From the NCBI GenBank assembly GCA_964619555.1, contig CAZUDV010000006.1, positions 183,840 to 247,839 on the forward strand: a stretch of 64,000 nucleotides of DNA, in the 5' to 3' direction. A program made the translations under genes and the position numbers. Below are positions 1 to 9,543 of the stretch, in pieces (position 1 is the stretch's first letter; every line of letters starts with the position of its first letter). Source of the DNA: JAGOPY01 sp964619555. GTDB lineage: Bacteria > Bacteroidota > Bacteroidia > Bacteroidales > JAGOPY01. Under the pieces are notes generated by a model. That model saw only the letters and a list, made by a program, of their open reading frames with translations. It was not told the origin of the DNA and did not search any database.

Positions 1-1511
1 CTGAACGGCCGCCCATTGTGACCGTTATGGGGCACGTTGACCACGGGAAGACCAAACTTCTGGACTTTATCAGGAACACCAATGTGGTAGCCGGGGAAGC
101 CGGTGGTATTACACAGCATATTGGCGCTTACGAAGTCCAGCTTGAGAACCGAAAAAAGATAACCTTCCTCGATACGCCGGGCCATGAAGCTTTTACGGCC
201 ATGCGTGCCAGGGGGGCCATGGTGACAGACGTTGCCATTATCGTTATTGCAGCCGATGATGATGTCATGCCGCAAACAGTGGAAGCTATCAATCACGCCC
301 AGGCTGCCAACGTCCCTATCGTTTTTGCCATCAATAAAGTCGATAAACCTACGGCCAATCCTGAAAAGATCAAGGAACAACTGGCCAAGATGAATATATT
401 GGTGGAAGACTGGGGCGGAAAATATCAATCCCAGGAAATATCTGCCAAGCAGGGACTCAACGTGGGCCTGCTGCTGGATAAGGTATTGCTGGAAGCTGAA
501 ATGCTGGAGCTGAAAGCCAATCCGGGCAGACTGGCCTATGGGGCTGTACTGGAATCCTCCCTTGACAAGGGCCGTGGATATGTGGCCAAGGTGCTGGTAC
601 AGAACGGCAGTCTGCGCATCGGTGACATAGTACTTGCCGGAGCTCATTTCGGCAAGGTCAAAGCCATGTATAACGAGCGAAACCTCAGGATCGACGTTGC
701 CGGGCCCAGCACGCCCGTGCTCCTGCTGGGGCTCGATGGTGCACCCCAGGCCGGGGATAAATTCAACGTCATGAGGGATGAGCGTGAGGCCAAGGCCATC
801 GCCAACAAAAGGATCCAGTTGCAGCGCGAACAGGGGATCCGCTCCCAGAAACATATCACTCTCGATGAAATTGGCCGTCGAATCGCAATCGGTGATTTCA
901 AGGAATTAAACCTTATTGTGAAAGGCGATGTCGATGGTTCGGTAGAGGCTCTGTCAGATTCTCTCCTGAAGCAGTCCACCAATGAGGTGCAGGTTAACGT
1001 CATCCACAAATCTGTTGGCCAGGTAACTGAATCAGACGTTTTGCTGGCCTCTGCATCCAATGCCATTATAGTCGGTTTCCAGGTAAGGCCATCGCTCGGC
1101 GCACGTAAACTGGCCGAAAAAGAACAGATTGAAATCAGGACTTACTCCATCATTTACCAGGCAATCGAAGAGATCAAGGCTGCTATAGAAGGCATGCTTT
1201 CTCCCGATATTGAAGAACGTATTACCTCCAATATTGAAATCAGGGAGGTCTTTAAAATTTCCAAAGTCGGTACTGTTGCCGGATGTTATGTTCTGGACGG
1301 TAAAATCGGCAGAAATACCCGGATCAGGGTCATCCGCGACGGGATTGTGGTTTATACCGGTAAACTGGGGTCACTCAAACGGTTTAAGGAAGATGTGAAA
1401 GAGGTAGCAGCCGGATTTGAATGTGGGCTGAACATCGAGAATTTCAACGATATCAAGGTTGGTGATATCATCGAAGGATTCGAGGAAGTAGAAGTAAAGC
1501 GGAAGCTTTAG
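1..1511 (+). CDS. infB: Translation initiation factor IF-2, C-terminal part (5' end outside window)
   Basis: IF-2 is the GTPase that places initiator tRNA on the 30S subunit and promotes subunit joining. The frame is open from base 3, and the residues before the first GTG (base 18) already match IF-2, so the gene is cut by the window edge; about 500 C-terminal residues are visible. Seen in order: G1 GHVDHGKT, G2 around GGITQHIGAY, G3 DTPGHEAF, G4 NKVD, G5 SAKQG, then the beta-barrel domain II, domain III and the fMet-tRNA-binding domain IV ending EVEVKRKL. The N-terminal linker region is missing. Its stop overlaps the stop of convergent purA by four bases, leaving no room for a separate terminator. 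Confidence 0.97.
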   Translation, partial: ERPPIVTVMGHVDHGKTKLLDFIRNTNVVAGEAGGITQHIGAYEVQLENRKKITFLDTPGHEAFTAMRARGAMVTDVAIIVIAADDDVMPQTVEAINHAQAANVPIVFAINKVDKPTANPEKIKEQLAKMNILVEDWGGKYQSQEISAKQGLNVGLLLDKVLLEAEMLELKANPGRLAYGAVLESSLDKGRGYVAKVLVQNGSLRIGDIVLAGAHFGKVKAMYNERNLRIDVAGPSTPVLLLGLDGAPQAGDKFNVMRDEREAKAIANKRIQLQREQGIRSQKHITLDEIGRRIAIGDFKELNLIVKGDVDGSVEALSDSLLKQSTNEVQVNVIHKSVGQVTESDVLLASASNAIIVGFQVRPSLGARKLAEKEQIEIRTYSIIYQAIEEIKAAIEGMLSPDIEERITSNIEIREVFKISKVGTVAGCYVLDGKIGRNTRIRVIRDGIVVYTGKLGSLKRFKEDVKEVAAGFECGLNIENFNDIKVGDIIEGFEEVEVKRKL

Positions 1512-2800
1512 AACAGAAGCGTTTGCTCCCGGTCCGGTCCGTATGACAGACCCAGGAAGGGGACACCGGTTTTTTCACCTATAAAATCCAGGTAATTTTT
1601 CAATGCCGGAGGCATGGCATCGTAGCCACCTTTCAGGTTCCCCAGAGAGGTACCCCAACCCTGCAAATCATCGTAAACCGGGTCTGTCGACTGCATCAGG
1701 AAGTCATAGGGCACCCTGTCATCCCTTTTATTTCCGGATAAATAACCCGTTGCAATCCGGATCGTACCGAAATCGTTCAGCACATCGGTCTTCATCATAA
1801 AAAGGCTGGTTACCCCGTTGATCATGACCGAATATTTCAAAGCTACCAGGTCCAGCCAACCGCAACGTCGTGGTCTTCCTGTTGTCGAGCCGTATTCCCT
1901 CCCCTGCTGCCGTAGCTGGTCTCCGGTTTCCCCCTCGAGTTCGGTGGGAAAAGGACCACTGCCGACCCTGGTGCAATAAGCTTTGAAAACGCCTATCACT
2001 TCACCGATCTGACCGGGATTGACCCCCAGGCCGGTGCAGACACCACCGATCGATGTGTTGGAGGAAGTGACAAAAGGGTATGAACCGAAATCCACATCCA
2101 GCATAGTGCCCTGGGCCCCTTCCGCCAGCACTTTCTTACCCGATGCCAGCCCTTCGTGTATAAAGTAATCCGAATCGACCAGGTTGAGGCGGCGCATGAA
2201 ACCGATCGCGTCAAGCCAGGCTTGTTCGTATTCTACCAGGATCATCCCGTCAATCGGGTGTTCCGAATATTCAAATCCATAGAAACGAAGCAATTTCAGA
2301 TGCTTATCCCTCATATTCCGATAGACGGCTTCGAAATTACTCCTGAGAATATCGCCTACCCTGAGGCCATTCCGTGCGGTCTTATCGGTGTAAGTGGGTC
2401 CTATGCCTTTCAGGGTCGACCCGATCTTAGATGCCCCGAGCGCTTTTTCATGCGCGGCATCCAGCAGGCGATGGGTCGGGAGGATCAGGTGTGCCCGTTT
2501 GGAGACAAAAAGGTTTGAGGTAGTGTCCACACCGTGCGACGCCAGGTTTTCAATCTCTTTTCTGAATATGAAAGGATCCAGGATCACGCCATTCCCGACC
2601 AGGTTTATTTTTTCGGGATAGAAAATCCCGGAAGGGATCGTGTGAAGGATGAATTTCTGATTTTTAAACTCAATCGTGTGGCCGGCATTGGGACCGCCCT
2701 GAAAACGTGCAACAATATCATAACGGGGAGTAAGGACATCCACAATTTTCCCCTTGCCCTCATCTCCCCACTGAAGGCCGAGGATTACATCTACTTTCAT
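1508..2800 (-). CDS. purA: Adenylosuccinate synthetase
   Basis: Catalyses the GTP-dependent condensation of IMP and aspartate to adenylosuccinate, the first committed step to AMP, in the cytosol. The 430-residue length is normal. The N-terminus carries QWGDEGKGKIVD (GTP/IMP site), followed by GGPNAGHT, an AEGAQGTMLDVDFGSYPFVTSS-type stretch, TTGRPRRCGW and the C-terminal GPDREQT. It starts 20 bases after fur on the same strand, so fur-purA is probably one transcript; spoT lies immediately upstream. This spoT-fur-purA order recurs in Bacteroidota, to my knowledge. No internal promoter is visible between fur and purA. Confidence 0.97.
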   Translation of the reverse strand: MKVDVILGLQWGDEGKGKIVDVLTPRYDIVARFQGGPNAGHTIEFKNQKFILHTIPSGIFYPEKINLVGNGVILDPFIFRKEIENLASHGVDTTSNLFVSKRAHLILPTHRLLDAAHEKALGASKIGSTLKGIGPTYTDKTARNGLRVGDILRSNFEAVYRNMRDKHLKLLRFYGFEYSEHPIDGMILVEYEQAWLDAIGFMRRLNLVDSDYFIHEGLASGKKVLAEGAQGTMLDVDFGSYPFVTSSNTSIGGVCTGLGVNPGQIGEVIGVFKAYCTRVGSGPFPTELEGETGDQLRQQGREYGSTTGRPRRCGWLDLVALKYSVMINGVTSLFMMKTDVLNDFGTIRIATGYLSGNKRDDRVPYDFLMQSTDPVYDDLQGWGTSLGNLKGGYDAMPPALKNYLDFIGEKTGVPFLGLSYGPDREQTLLF

Positions 2801-2820
2801 TTTAATGGTCTGGTATAAAT

Positions 2821-3294
2821 CTAGTTAACGTGGGATGGCTCTTTCTGGTCTTCCAGGCAGTGACCATAGAAGGTCAGTGAATGATGTGATACTTTAACTT
2901 TCAGAACTTCCTCCACATATCTCCTGATGTCTTCCACTCTTGGATCGGAGAATTCCATGACTTTTCCTGTGTCAACGCATATGAAATGATCATGCTTTTT
3001 GAACTTGTAGGAACGTTCAAACTGCGCACAATTATTTCCAAACTGATGTTTGGTGACCAGATTGCAATCCAGAAGCAATTCAATGGTATTGTAAAGTGTT
3101 GCCCTGCTAACCCTGTATTTATTGTTCTTCATGCGGATATAAAGGGTTTCGATGTCAAAATGCCCGTCTGTGTTGTAAATCTCTTTCAGGATGGTGAACC
3201 GCTCCGGTGTCTTTCGGTGGCCCCGTTGTTCGAGATATTCGGTAAACAACTTCTTTACAGTTTCAAAAGCATCAGTCTGTTCTCTGTCTTTCAT
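2821..3294 (-). CDS. Fur-family metal-dependent transcriptional regulator
   Basis: A 157-residue Fur-superfamily repressor. The winged helix is at about residues 15-95 (TPERFTILKEIY, then VSRATLYNTIELLLDCNLV as recognition region). The dimerisation/metal domain begins at KKHDHFICVDTGKVMEF. The usual first structural-zinc pair CxxC is CVDT (C106, T109), and the second pair near the C-terminus is reduced to a single Cys (C146), so the Cys4 zinc site is absent; the His/Asp regulatory-site residues H101, H103 and HHSL remain. It could be a Fur, PerR or Zur equivalent; the sequence alone does not decide. It lies between spoT and purA on one strand. Confidence 0.9.
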   Translation of the reverse strand: MKDREQTDAFETVKKLFTEYLEQRGHRKTPERFTILKEIYNTDGHFDIETLYIRMKNNKYRVSRATLYNTIELLLDCNLVTKHQFGNNCAQFERSYKFKKHDHFICVDTGKVMEFSDPRVEDIRRYVEEVLKVKVSHHSLTFYGHCLEDQKEPSHVN

Positions 3295-3404
3295 CTAATC
3301 CATTTTAGAAAACCGCATAAAATTAAATAAAATCTTTATTATAATTTGGTATAAATAAAAATAATTTTTCGGTTTGCTAAAACCAGTGGAGTTTCAAATT
3401 CAGC

Positions 3405-5639
3405 TTATTCTTTAAACCGGTCGATCCGGGAAACTTTGATCACCTCCTTGACTTTCATCAGGTTTTCGATGACCTTGTTCAGGGCTTCGGTATCATTGAC
3501 ATAAAGCATGACACTGCCCTCCGTCATCCCTTCGCTGGTATCGAGATGAAATGAACGGATATTAATATTGTGTTTTTCCGTGATGATTTCCGTTATTTTC
3601 CGGATGAATCCCTTCTTGTCCACTCCCTGGATCTTTATACCTGTCAGGAACCCGATCGATTCCTTATTCTTCCATTTGGCTTTGATGATCCTTTTGCCGT
3701 ATTTGGACATCAGGTCGATGGCTTCGCGGCAATTGGTGCGGTGGATATCGATAGATCCCTGTTCATTCATAAAACCGACCACATCATCTCCCGGGATCGG
3801 GCTGCAACACCTGGCCACCGCATATTTGATCTGGGTGATATCGTCGCCGAGAAGCAGGGATTCAGGCTTATCGCGCAACTTCTCGACTATCGTCTCGGAT
3901 AGACTTTGGTTGTTGGCCGGTTTGGACCGTATGAACGGCCTGCTCAGGTAGCTGAACAGGTTTCGTTTCTCACCTTCCTGAGTGAATAACTTCACTTCTG
4001 GCGCCCCGATATCTCCATTGGAGACCATCTTGAACAAATCTTCGGCGGTCGTGATCTTGTGAAATTCCATGAATTTCTGGAGGGTATCCTTATCGTCGGA
4101 AAGGTTATTTTGATGCAACAGCAGACCGAGTTTTTCCTTCCCGATCAGTTGTTGCTTTTTGCGGTGGTCCTTTAGGTATTGTTTGATATTGGTCCTGGCC
4201 CTGGCAGTCACGGCCGATTTGAGCCAATCGTCGTCCGGAATGATGCTGTGCGAGGTGAGTACTTCCACCTGGTCACCGTTTCGCAGGGTATGTTTTCGCG
4301 TCACCAGCACCTGGTTCACTTTAGCCCCGATGCAGTGTTTCCCGATTTCAGTATGAACGGCATAGGCAAAATCCAAAACGGTCGAACCCGCCGGAAGCGT
4401 TTTCAGATCGCCCGCGGGAGTATAAGCGTAAATCTCATCGGCAAAAAGGTTAAGCTTGAAATCGCTCACGAAATCGAGTGCGTCGCTGTCTTCATCCTTC
4501 AGCATATCCCTGATCTTGTTCAGCCACTCCTCTATTCCGGTTTCCGAATCAATTGTTTCCTTGTATTTCCAGTGAGCGGCATAGCCCTTTTCTGCTATTT
4601 CATCCATACGCCGGCTGCGAATCTGGATCTCCACCCAACGGCCCGTCTGGCTCATCACGGTTGTATGAAGGGCTTCATAACCATTGGCTTTGGGAATGGA
4701 TATCCAGTCCCTTAAACGGATATGATTAGGCCTGTAATGGTCGGTTATAATGGAATACACTTTCCAGCATTCCGATTTCTCCAGCTCCATGGTTGTATCA
4801 ATCACAATTCGAACGGCAAAAAGATCATAAACCTCTTCAAAAGGTATTTCTTTCTTTTGCATCTTATTCCAGATGGAGAACACACTTTTTTCCCTGGTAA
4901 AAATCTGAAACTTGATACCCTTCAGCCTCATATCCCTTTTAATAGGGTAGATGAAGCGGTTGGTGAATTTTAACCGTTCTTCCTTTGAAGCGATCAACTT
5001 CTGTTTGATGGAATAATAGACATCCGGTTCGGTGGATCTCAAAGAGAGATCCTCCAGTTCGCTTTTGATGGTAAAAAGGCCCAGCCGGTGTGCAAGGGGT
5101 GCATATAAGTATATAGTTTCAGAGGATATTTTCAACTGTTTATCCTTCGGCAGAGCTTCCAGGGTTCGCATATTATGCAAACGGTCAGCCAGTTTGATCA
5201 GGATGACCCGTACATCCTTGGCCAGTGTGAGCAGTATTTTCCTGAAGTTTTCAGCCTGGGGGGATGCAGCCGGATCGACAATGATATCTTCAATTTTAGT
5301 AAGACCGTCGATGATACCGGCTATTTTGCCGCCAAAGTGAAACCGTATGTCATCCAAACTATACTCGGTATCTTCAACTACATCGTGGAGAAGCGCACAA
5401 ATGATGGATGTGGTGCCCAGGCCTATTTCCCCGGCAACAATGGTAGCTACTTCGAGGGGATGATAAATATAAGGTTCGCCGGAGTGACGCCTCATATCCT
5501 TATGCGCTTCCGCTGCGAGGTCAAAGGCCCTGCGTACTTTCTTCTTATCTTCTTTATTTTTCGAATGCCAGACCCGCAGCAGGTTCCGGTACCGCTTGAT
5601 GATCTCTTTCTTTTCTATTTCCGGGGTCTGTGGGTACAT
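3405..5639 (-). CDS. Bifunctional (p)ppGpp synthetase/hydrolase, RelA/SpoT family
   Basis: Makes and degrades the stringent-response alarmone (p)ppGpp. The 744 residues show the full Rel/SpoT layout: HD hydrolase domain with the intact metal motif LLHDVVED (H85, D86, E89, D90) and DRLHNMRTL; synthetase domain with YDLFAVRIV, NGYEALHTTV and WVEIQIRSRRMDEIAEKGYAAHWKYK in two parts; TGS domain (DEIYAYTPAGDLKTLPAGST, FAYAVHTEIG); a conserved helical region with VARCCSPIPGD; and a C-terminal ACT domain (GVDKKGFIRKITEII). Both activities therefore look intact, unlike hydrolase-dead RelA. The start at 5639 (MYPQTPEIEKK) is 18-24 bases after a good TAnnTTTG box. Confidence 0.95.
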   Translation of the reverse strand: MYPQTPEIEKKEIIKRYRNLLRVWHSKNKEDKKKVRRAFDLAAEAHKDMRRHSGEPYIYHPLEVATIVAGEIGLGTTSIICALLHDVVEDTEYSLDDIRFHFGGKIAGIIDGLTKIEDIIVDPAASPQAENFRKILLTLAKDVRVILIKLADRLHNMRTLEALPKDKQLKISSETIYLYAPLAHRLGLFTIKSELEDLSLRSTEPDVYYSIKQKLIASKEERLKFTNRFIYPIKRDMRLKGIKFQIFTREKSVFSIWNKMQKKEIPFEEVYDLFAVRIVIDTTMELEKSECWKVYSIITDHYRPNHIRLRDWISIPKANGYEALHTTVMSQTGRWVEIQIRSRRMDEIAEKGYAAHWKYKETIDSETGIEEWLNKIRDMLKDEDSDALDFVSDFKLNLFADEIYAYTPAGDLKTLPAGSTVLDFAYAVHTEIGKHCIGAKVNQVLVTRKHTLRNGDQVEVLTSHSIIPDDDWLKSAVTARARTNIKQYLKDHRKKQQLIGKEKLGLLLHQNNLSDDKDTLQKFMEFHKITTAEDLFKMVSNGDIGAPEVKLFTQEGEKRNLFSYLSRPFIRSKPANNQSLSETIVEKLRDKPESLLLGDDITQIKYAVARCCSPIPGDDVVGFMNEQGSIDIHRTNCREAIDLMSKYGKRIIKAKWKNKESIGFLTGIKIQGVDKKGFIRKITEIITEKHNINIRSFHLDTSEGMTEGSVMLYVNDTEALNKVIENLMKVKEVIKVSRIDRFKE

Positions 5640-5662
5640 AAAAATAAGGCTGTCCGCCCATA

Positions 5663-5670
5663 CAAATTTA
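5663..5670 (-). promoter_or_regulatory. -7 box of the spoT promoter
   Basis: Reads TAAATTTG on the minus strand, an exact match to the Bacteroidota -7 consensus TAnnTTTG. It is 23 bases upstream of the spoT ATG. A TTTTG 15 bases upstream is closer than the usual -33 spacing. Confidence 0.6.
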
Positions 5671-5781
5671 CAACAAAGAAAAATTCAAAATCTTTTACTA
5701 AATAAACATAAAGGAATATTTTTTGCTGCTGACCCTTCCGGAAGCGGTGGAATTTCTTAGGCGGCCGAAGTGGATTTTATC

Positions 5782-5789
5782 TAAATTTG
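5782..5789 (+). promoter_or_regulatory. -7 box of the T9SS cargo gene
   Basis: Reads TAAATTTG on the plus strand. It lies inside the longest possible reading frame that begins with TTG at 5723 but 23 bases before the ATG at 5813, and so supports 5813 as the true start. No clear -33 TTTG is seen. Confidence 0.5.
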
Positions 5790-5812
5790 AATTTTTAATT
5801 CCGGGCAGGCGA

Positions 5813-8425
5813 ATGATTAAGCGCATAATAGTTTGGATGATATTTATGCTTGTAGCGGTGGCCTCTCATGCCACCCATCAGCGTGCTGCCGAAATTACCT
5901 ACAGGCACGTCACAGGTCTGACCTATGAGGTTAAAATCATCACTTATACGTATACCCCAAGCCCGGCCGACCGTCCGGAACTGGAAATATTCTGGGGCGA
6001 CGGGACGAGTTCCATGCTGAAAAGAACCCTAAAACAAAACCTTCCCGATAACATCAGCCTGAATGAATATGAATATCAGCCGGAGAACGGGGCGACCACG
6101 AACAGGCACACTTACAGTTCACCCGGGACTTATATCCTTTATATGGAGGATCCAAACCGGAATTATGGAGTGGTCAACATTCCGAACTCAGTGAATGTGC
6201 CAATGTATGTGGAAACAGCCCTTGTCATTAATCCTTTCCTGGGTTACAATAACTCTCCCACCCTGCTGAATCCGCCAGTTGATGTGGGATGCGTCGGACA
6301 ACTATTCCTGCATAACCCGGGCGCCTTCGATATAGACGGCGACAGTTTATCCTACAAACTGGTGATTTGTAAAACAGCCGGTGGAATTGAAATCCCGGGA
6401 TTCTCCTATCCGCAGGCCAGCAATGAATTTACAATCAACAGCGTGACAGGAGACGTGATCTGGGACAGCCCGGTCATCCAGGGCGAATACAATATTGCTT
6501 TCATAATCGAAGAATGGAGGAACAATGTCAGGATCGGATATGTCACGAGGGATATGCAAATTGAGATTCTGGCCTGCGATAACCAGCCGCCATTGATCCT
6601 TTCGGTTAGCGATACCTGCGTCACGGCCGGCGAAAAGATCACCTTCGATATCACAGCGGTTGATCCCGATGGGGACAGGGTGTCCCTTTCCGCGACCGGT
6701 GGACCATTCGAACTGGCTGATTCCCCGGCAGAAATCGATCCCGACCCGGCAGCAGGCAATGATACGGTTGTGACAACCTTCACCTGGAACACCAATTGCT
6801 CCCATGTGCAGAAACAACCCTACCAGGTTTTTTTCAAGGCGACTGACGACGGTTATCCGATTAACCTGGTCAGCTATAAAACCATTTCCATTACCGTGAT
6901 AAGCCCTGCTCCTGAAAACCTCACGGCCGATGCTATTGGAAGCACTATTCACATAAACTGGAACAAAGCGGTTTGCCAGAAGGCGGCTGGTTATAATATT
7001 TACCGCAGGATAGGGTACTTCGGATTTATTCCCGGTCCCTGTGAAACGGGAGTGCCAGCTTATACCGGTTACAGGTTGATCCACCGGACAGGGTCCCTAT
7101 CCGATACGGTTTACGTGGACGATGATAACGGACTGGGGCTTATCCACGGGAATGATTACTGCTATATAGTAACGGCTGTTTTTCAGGATGGAGCCGAAAG
7201 TTATGCTTCCCTGGAAGCTTGCGCCACGCTGAAACGTGATATCCCTGTCATTACCAACGTGAGCAACGACAGTTCGGACCTTTTGGCCGGCAGGGCATTT
7301 GTAGCCTGGTCCAAACCGACAGAACTGGATACGATCCAGATTCCCGGTCCTTACCAATATGTTCTTTACCGTTCTGACGATGGTTTTGGAGCTAACCTGC
7401 AAGAAATTGCCACCCTTCCTGGATTGAACGATACGGTTTTCACCGATAACGGGGTGGACCTGAATACCTCCGGGATACCTTACAGCTATCGCGTCGGACT
7501 TGAAAGCCTGACTTTCGGTTTCATCGGCAACAGTCAGATCGCCTCTTCCATATATATCGACTTATATGAAACGGATGAAGAGATACAGCTTTCATTTGCC
7601 CCGAATGTACCCTGGCTGAATGAATATTACGTTATTTACCGGCGGGATGAAGGGGAATCGCAATTTGATTCGATTGGTGCCAGCAATGGGCCTTTTTACC
7701 GGGACACCTTACTCACGAATTTTAAGACTTATTGCTATTACGTGAAAAGCGTGGGGAGTTACACAGCTTCAGGCTTTGTCGATCCGATCATCAATTTTTC
7801 ACAGGTGGTCTGTGGACAGCCGTACGATAATGAACCGCCATGCCCTCCTGAGTTGACCGTCACAACAAATTGCGACGAGGCCTTAAATACCCTGCTTTGG
7901 ACCAATCCCAATCTGACCTGTGCTGATGATGTGGTAAAATATTACATCTATTATTCTCCCCTGCAGGGTTCGGATTTTGTCCTGATCGACTCAACCAGCC
8001 CGGCTGAGAACACCAATTACAACCATTTCAACGAAGGGAGCATCACCGGCTGTTATGCAGTCACGGCAATAGATTCAGTCGGTAACCAGAGTTTATTCAG
8101 CAATGTGGTTTGCATCGACAATGACACCTGTTCGGTTTATTCCCTGCCAAATGTTTTCACCCCCAATTTCGACGGGTATATTGACACTTTTTATCCCTTT
8201 CCTTACACTTCTGTCGAAAAAGTGAAAATGACCATTTTCAACCGTTGGGGAAATATTGTTTATGAAACGGAAGATCCGGATATCAACTGGGATGGGAAGG
8301 ATTACAAGAATGGCACAGACTGTGCGGAAGGGACCTATTTCTATGTCTGTTACGTTTACGAGCTCACCCTGCAGGGTACCCGACAGCGGGAACTCAGGGG
8401 ATCGATCACCCTCCTGCGGAATTAA
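5813..8425 (+). CDS. Secreted multidomain protein with type B T9SS C-terminal sorting domain
   Basis: A large (870-residue) exported protein. The chosen ATG gives a signal peptide (MIKRIIVWMIFMLVAVASHA); the reading frame continues upstream only to a TTG with no export signal. The mature part begins with a beta-rich domain containing WGDG, followed by cadherin/PKD-like segments (AFDIDGDSLSYKL, VDPDGDRVSL) and fibronectin-III-like repeats (AAGYNIYRRIG, YQYVLYRSDDG, YYVIYRRDEG, VVKYYIYYSP). The last ~85 residues, LPNVFTPNFDGYIDTF... through FNRWGNIVYE and EGTYFY, are the gliding-motility-associated (CHU_C, type B) domain that sends proteins through the type IX secretion system to the cell surface. 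Function of the cargo is unknown; adhesin or structural protein is plausible. Confidence 0.88.
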   Translation: MIKRIIVWMIFMLVAVASHATHQRAAEITYRHVTGLTYEVKIITYTYTPSPADRPELEIFWGDGTSSMLKRTLKQNLPDNISLNEYEYQPENGATTNRHTYSSPGTYILYMEDPNRNYGVVNIPNSVNVPMYVETALVINPFLGYNNSPTLLNPPVDVGCVGQLFLHNPGAFDIDGDSLSYKLVICKTAGGIEIPGFSYPQASNEFTINSVTGDVIWDSPVIQGEYNIAFIIEEWRNNVRIGYVTRDMQIEILACDNQPPLILSVSDTCVTAGEKITFDITAVDPDGDRVSLSATGGPFELADSPAEIDPDPAAGNDTVVTTFTWNTNCSHVQKQPYQVFFKATDDGYPINLVSYKTISITVISPAPENLTADAIGSTIHINWNKAVCQKAAGYNIYRRIGYFGFIPGPCETGVPAYTGYRLIHRTGSLSDTVYVDDDNGLGLIHGNDYCYIVTAVFQDGAESYASLEACATLKRDIPVITNVSNDSSDLLAGRAFVAWSKPTELDTIQIPGPYQYVLYRSDDGFGANLQEIATLPGLNDTVFTDNGVDLNTSGIPYSYRVGLESLTFGFIGNSQIASSIYIDLYETDEEIQLSFAPNVPWLNEYYVIYRRDEGESQFDSIGASNGPFYRDTLLTNFKTYCYYVKSVGSYTASGFVDPIINFSQVVCGQPYDNEPPCPPELTVTTNCDEALNTLLWTNPNLTCADDVVKYYIYYSPLQGSDFVLIDSTSPAENTNYNHFNEGSITGCYAVTAIDSVGNQSLFSNVVCIDNDTCSVYSLPNVFTPNFDGYIDTFYPFPYTSVEKVKMTIFNRWGNIVYETEDPDINWDGKDYKNGTDCAEGTYFYVCYVYELTLQGTRQRELRGSITLLRN

Positions 8426-8449
8426 CAGCGAAGTACTTTCCATGAAAAA

Positions 8450-8495
8450 TGCCGCTGATTCACGGATCTTTCCATATATCACCGAATCAGCGGCA
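8450..8495. terminator. Bidirectional stem-loop between convergent genes
   Basis: A perfect 12-bp inverted repeat, TGCCGCTGATTC at 8450-8461 and GAATCAGCGGCA at 8484-8495, with a 22-base loop, sits between the stops of the T9SS cargo gene (+) and gapA (-). Placement and symmetry fit a shared terminator. There is no strong T-run, so termination is inferred. Confidence 0.65.
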
Positions 8496-8544
8496 CAGGT
8501 ACAAAAAATCTATTCAATCGTGCCTTTTAATCACGAAGTCGTTC

Positions 8545-9543
8545 CTAAAACTTCTGGAACAACCGGATCAGGTCAACCACGCGGTTGCTGTATCCCCACT
8601 CGTTATCATACCAGCTCAGGACTTTAACGATACGGTTTCCAACAACCTTGGTAAATTCCGGGTCGAAGATAGAAGAGTAGGGATTTCCGACGATGTCGGA
8701 GGAAACCCACTTGAAATCGGAATACAGGAGGACATTCTTCATCCGTTCGGTCTGGGAAGCGGCCTTCATGGCTGCATTCACCTCTTCGGCGGTTACGTCC
8801 TTTCCAACTTCCACGATCAGGTCAACGACTGAACCATCCGGTACGGGCACGCGGGATGCCATCCCGTCGAGCCGGCCTTTCAGTTCGGGGATTACTTTCC
8901 CGACCGCTTTGGCAGCCCCGGTGGTGGTAAGGATGATATTTTCAGCAGCGGCGCGTCCCCGTCTCCAGTCCTTATGGGGAACGTCGGCCAGGCGCTGGTC
9001 GTTGGTGTAGGCATGCGTGGTGGTCATAAGTCCGTCGATGATCCCGAATGCATCGTTGAGCACTTTCGCTACAGGAGCCAGGCAATTGGTGGTGCAACTG
9101 GCATTGGACACGATCCTGTGCTCCGCTTTGAGGGTATCTTCATTGACGCCTATGACAATCGTCGCATCGATCTCATCCTTGGATGGGACGGTAAGGATCA
9201 CACGCCTGGCACCAGCCTGCAGGTGAGCCTCCAGCTGGGAGCGTTTCCGGAATACGCCGGTCGCTTCGACCACTACATCGATATCCAGCTCCTTCCATGG
9301 AAGCTGGGCCATATCGCTTTGTGAAAGCATCAGTACCCTTTCCTCCGGGGTGACCAGGTAATCGCCTTCTATCCTGGCATCTCTATAATAGGTTGACATC
9401 ACTGTATCATACTTCAGCAGGTATGTCAGCACATCATTTTCATACAGGTCGTTGATGGCAACGACATCGATCTTTGGGTCGGCATCGAGGATTCTGAAAA
9501 CAGAACGACCGATCCTGCCAAATCCGTTAATTGCTACTCTCAT
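8545..9543 (-). CDS. gapA: Glyceraldehyde-3-phosphate dehydrogenase, catalytic type I enzyme
   Basis: Oxidises glyceraldehyde-3-phosphate to 1,3-bisphosphoglycerate with NAD(P) and phosphate. At 332 residues it is full length. Rossmann start MRVAINGFGRIGRSVFR, nucleotide-specificity region INDLY, active-site SNASCTTNC with catalytic C150, partner histidine H177 in TTTHAYT, substrate region GRLDGMASRVPVPDGSV, and C-terminal WYDNEWGYSNRVVDL are all present. The ATG overlaps the TGA of the upstream paralogue as ATGA, so the two are translationally coupled. It ends next to the stem-loop at 8450-8495. Confidence 0.97.
   Translation of the reverse strand: MRVAINGFGRIGRSVFRILDADPKIDVVAINDLYENDVLTYLLKYDTVMSTYYRDARIEGDYLVTPEERVLMLSQSDMAQLPWKELDIDVVVEATGVFRKRSQLEAHLQAGARRVILTVPSKDEIDATIVIGVNEDTLKAEHRIVSNASCTTNCLAPVAKVLNDAFGIIDGLMTTTHAYTNDQRLADVPHKDWRRGRAAAENIILTTTGAAKAVGKVIPELKGRLDGMASRVPVPDGSVVDLIVEVGKDVTAEEVNAAMKAASQTERMKNVLLYSDFKWVSSDIVGNPYSSIFDPEFTKVVGNRIVKVLSWYDNEWGYSNRVVDLIRLFQKF

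Noticed and set aside
1..80. Lys after GKT in the IF-2 P-loop as a defect
   Set aside because: The invariant GHVDHGKT residues are present; the next position is not catalytic.
5723..5812. TTG start of the T9SS cargo gene
   Set aside because: It would precede the -7 box and bury the signal peptide; the ATG at 5813 gives a clean export signal.
6347..7084. 245-codon minus-strand frame inside the T9SS cargo gene
   Set aside because: No family resemblance and completely opposite a convincing gene; a shadow frame.
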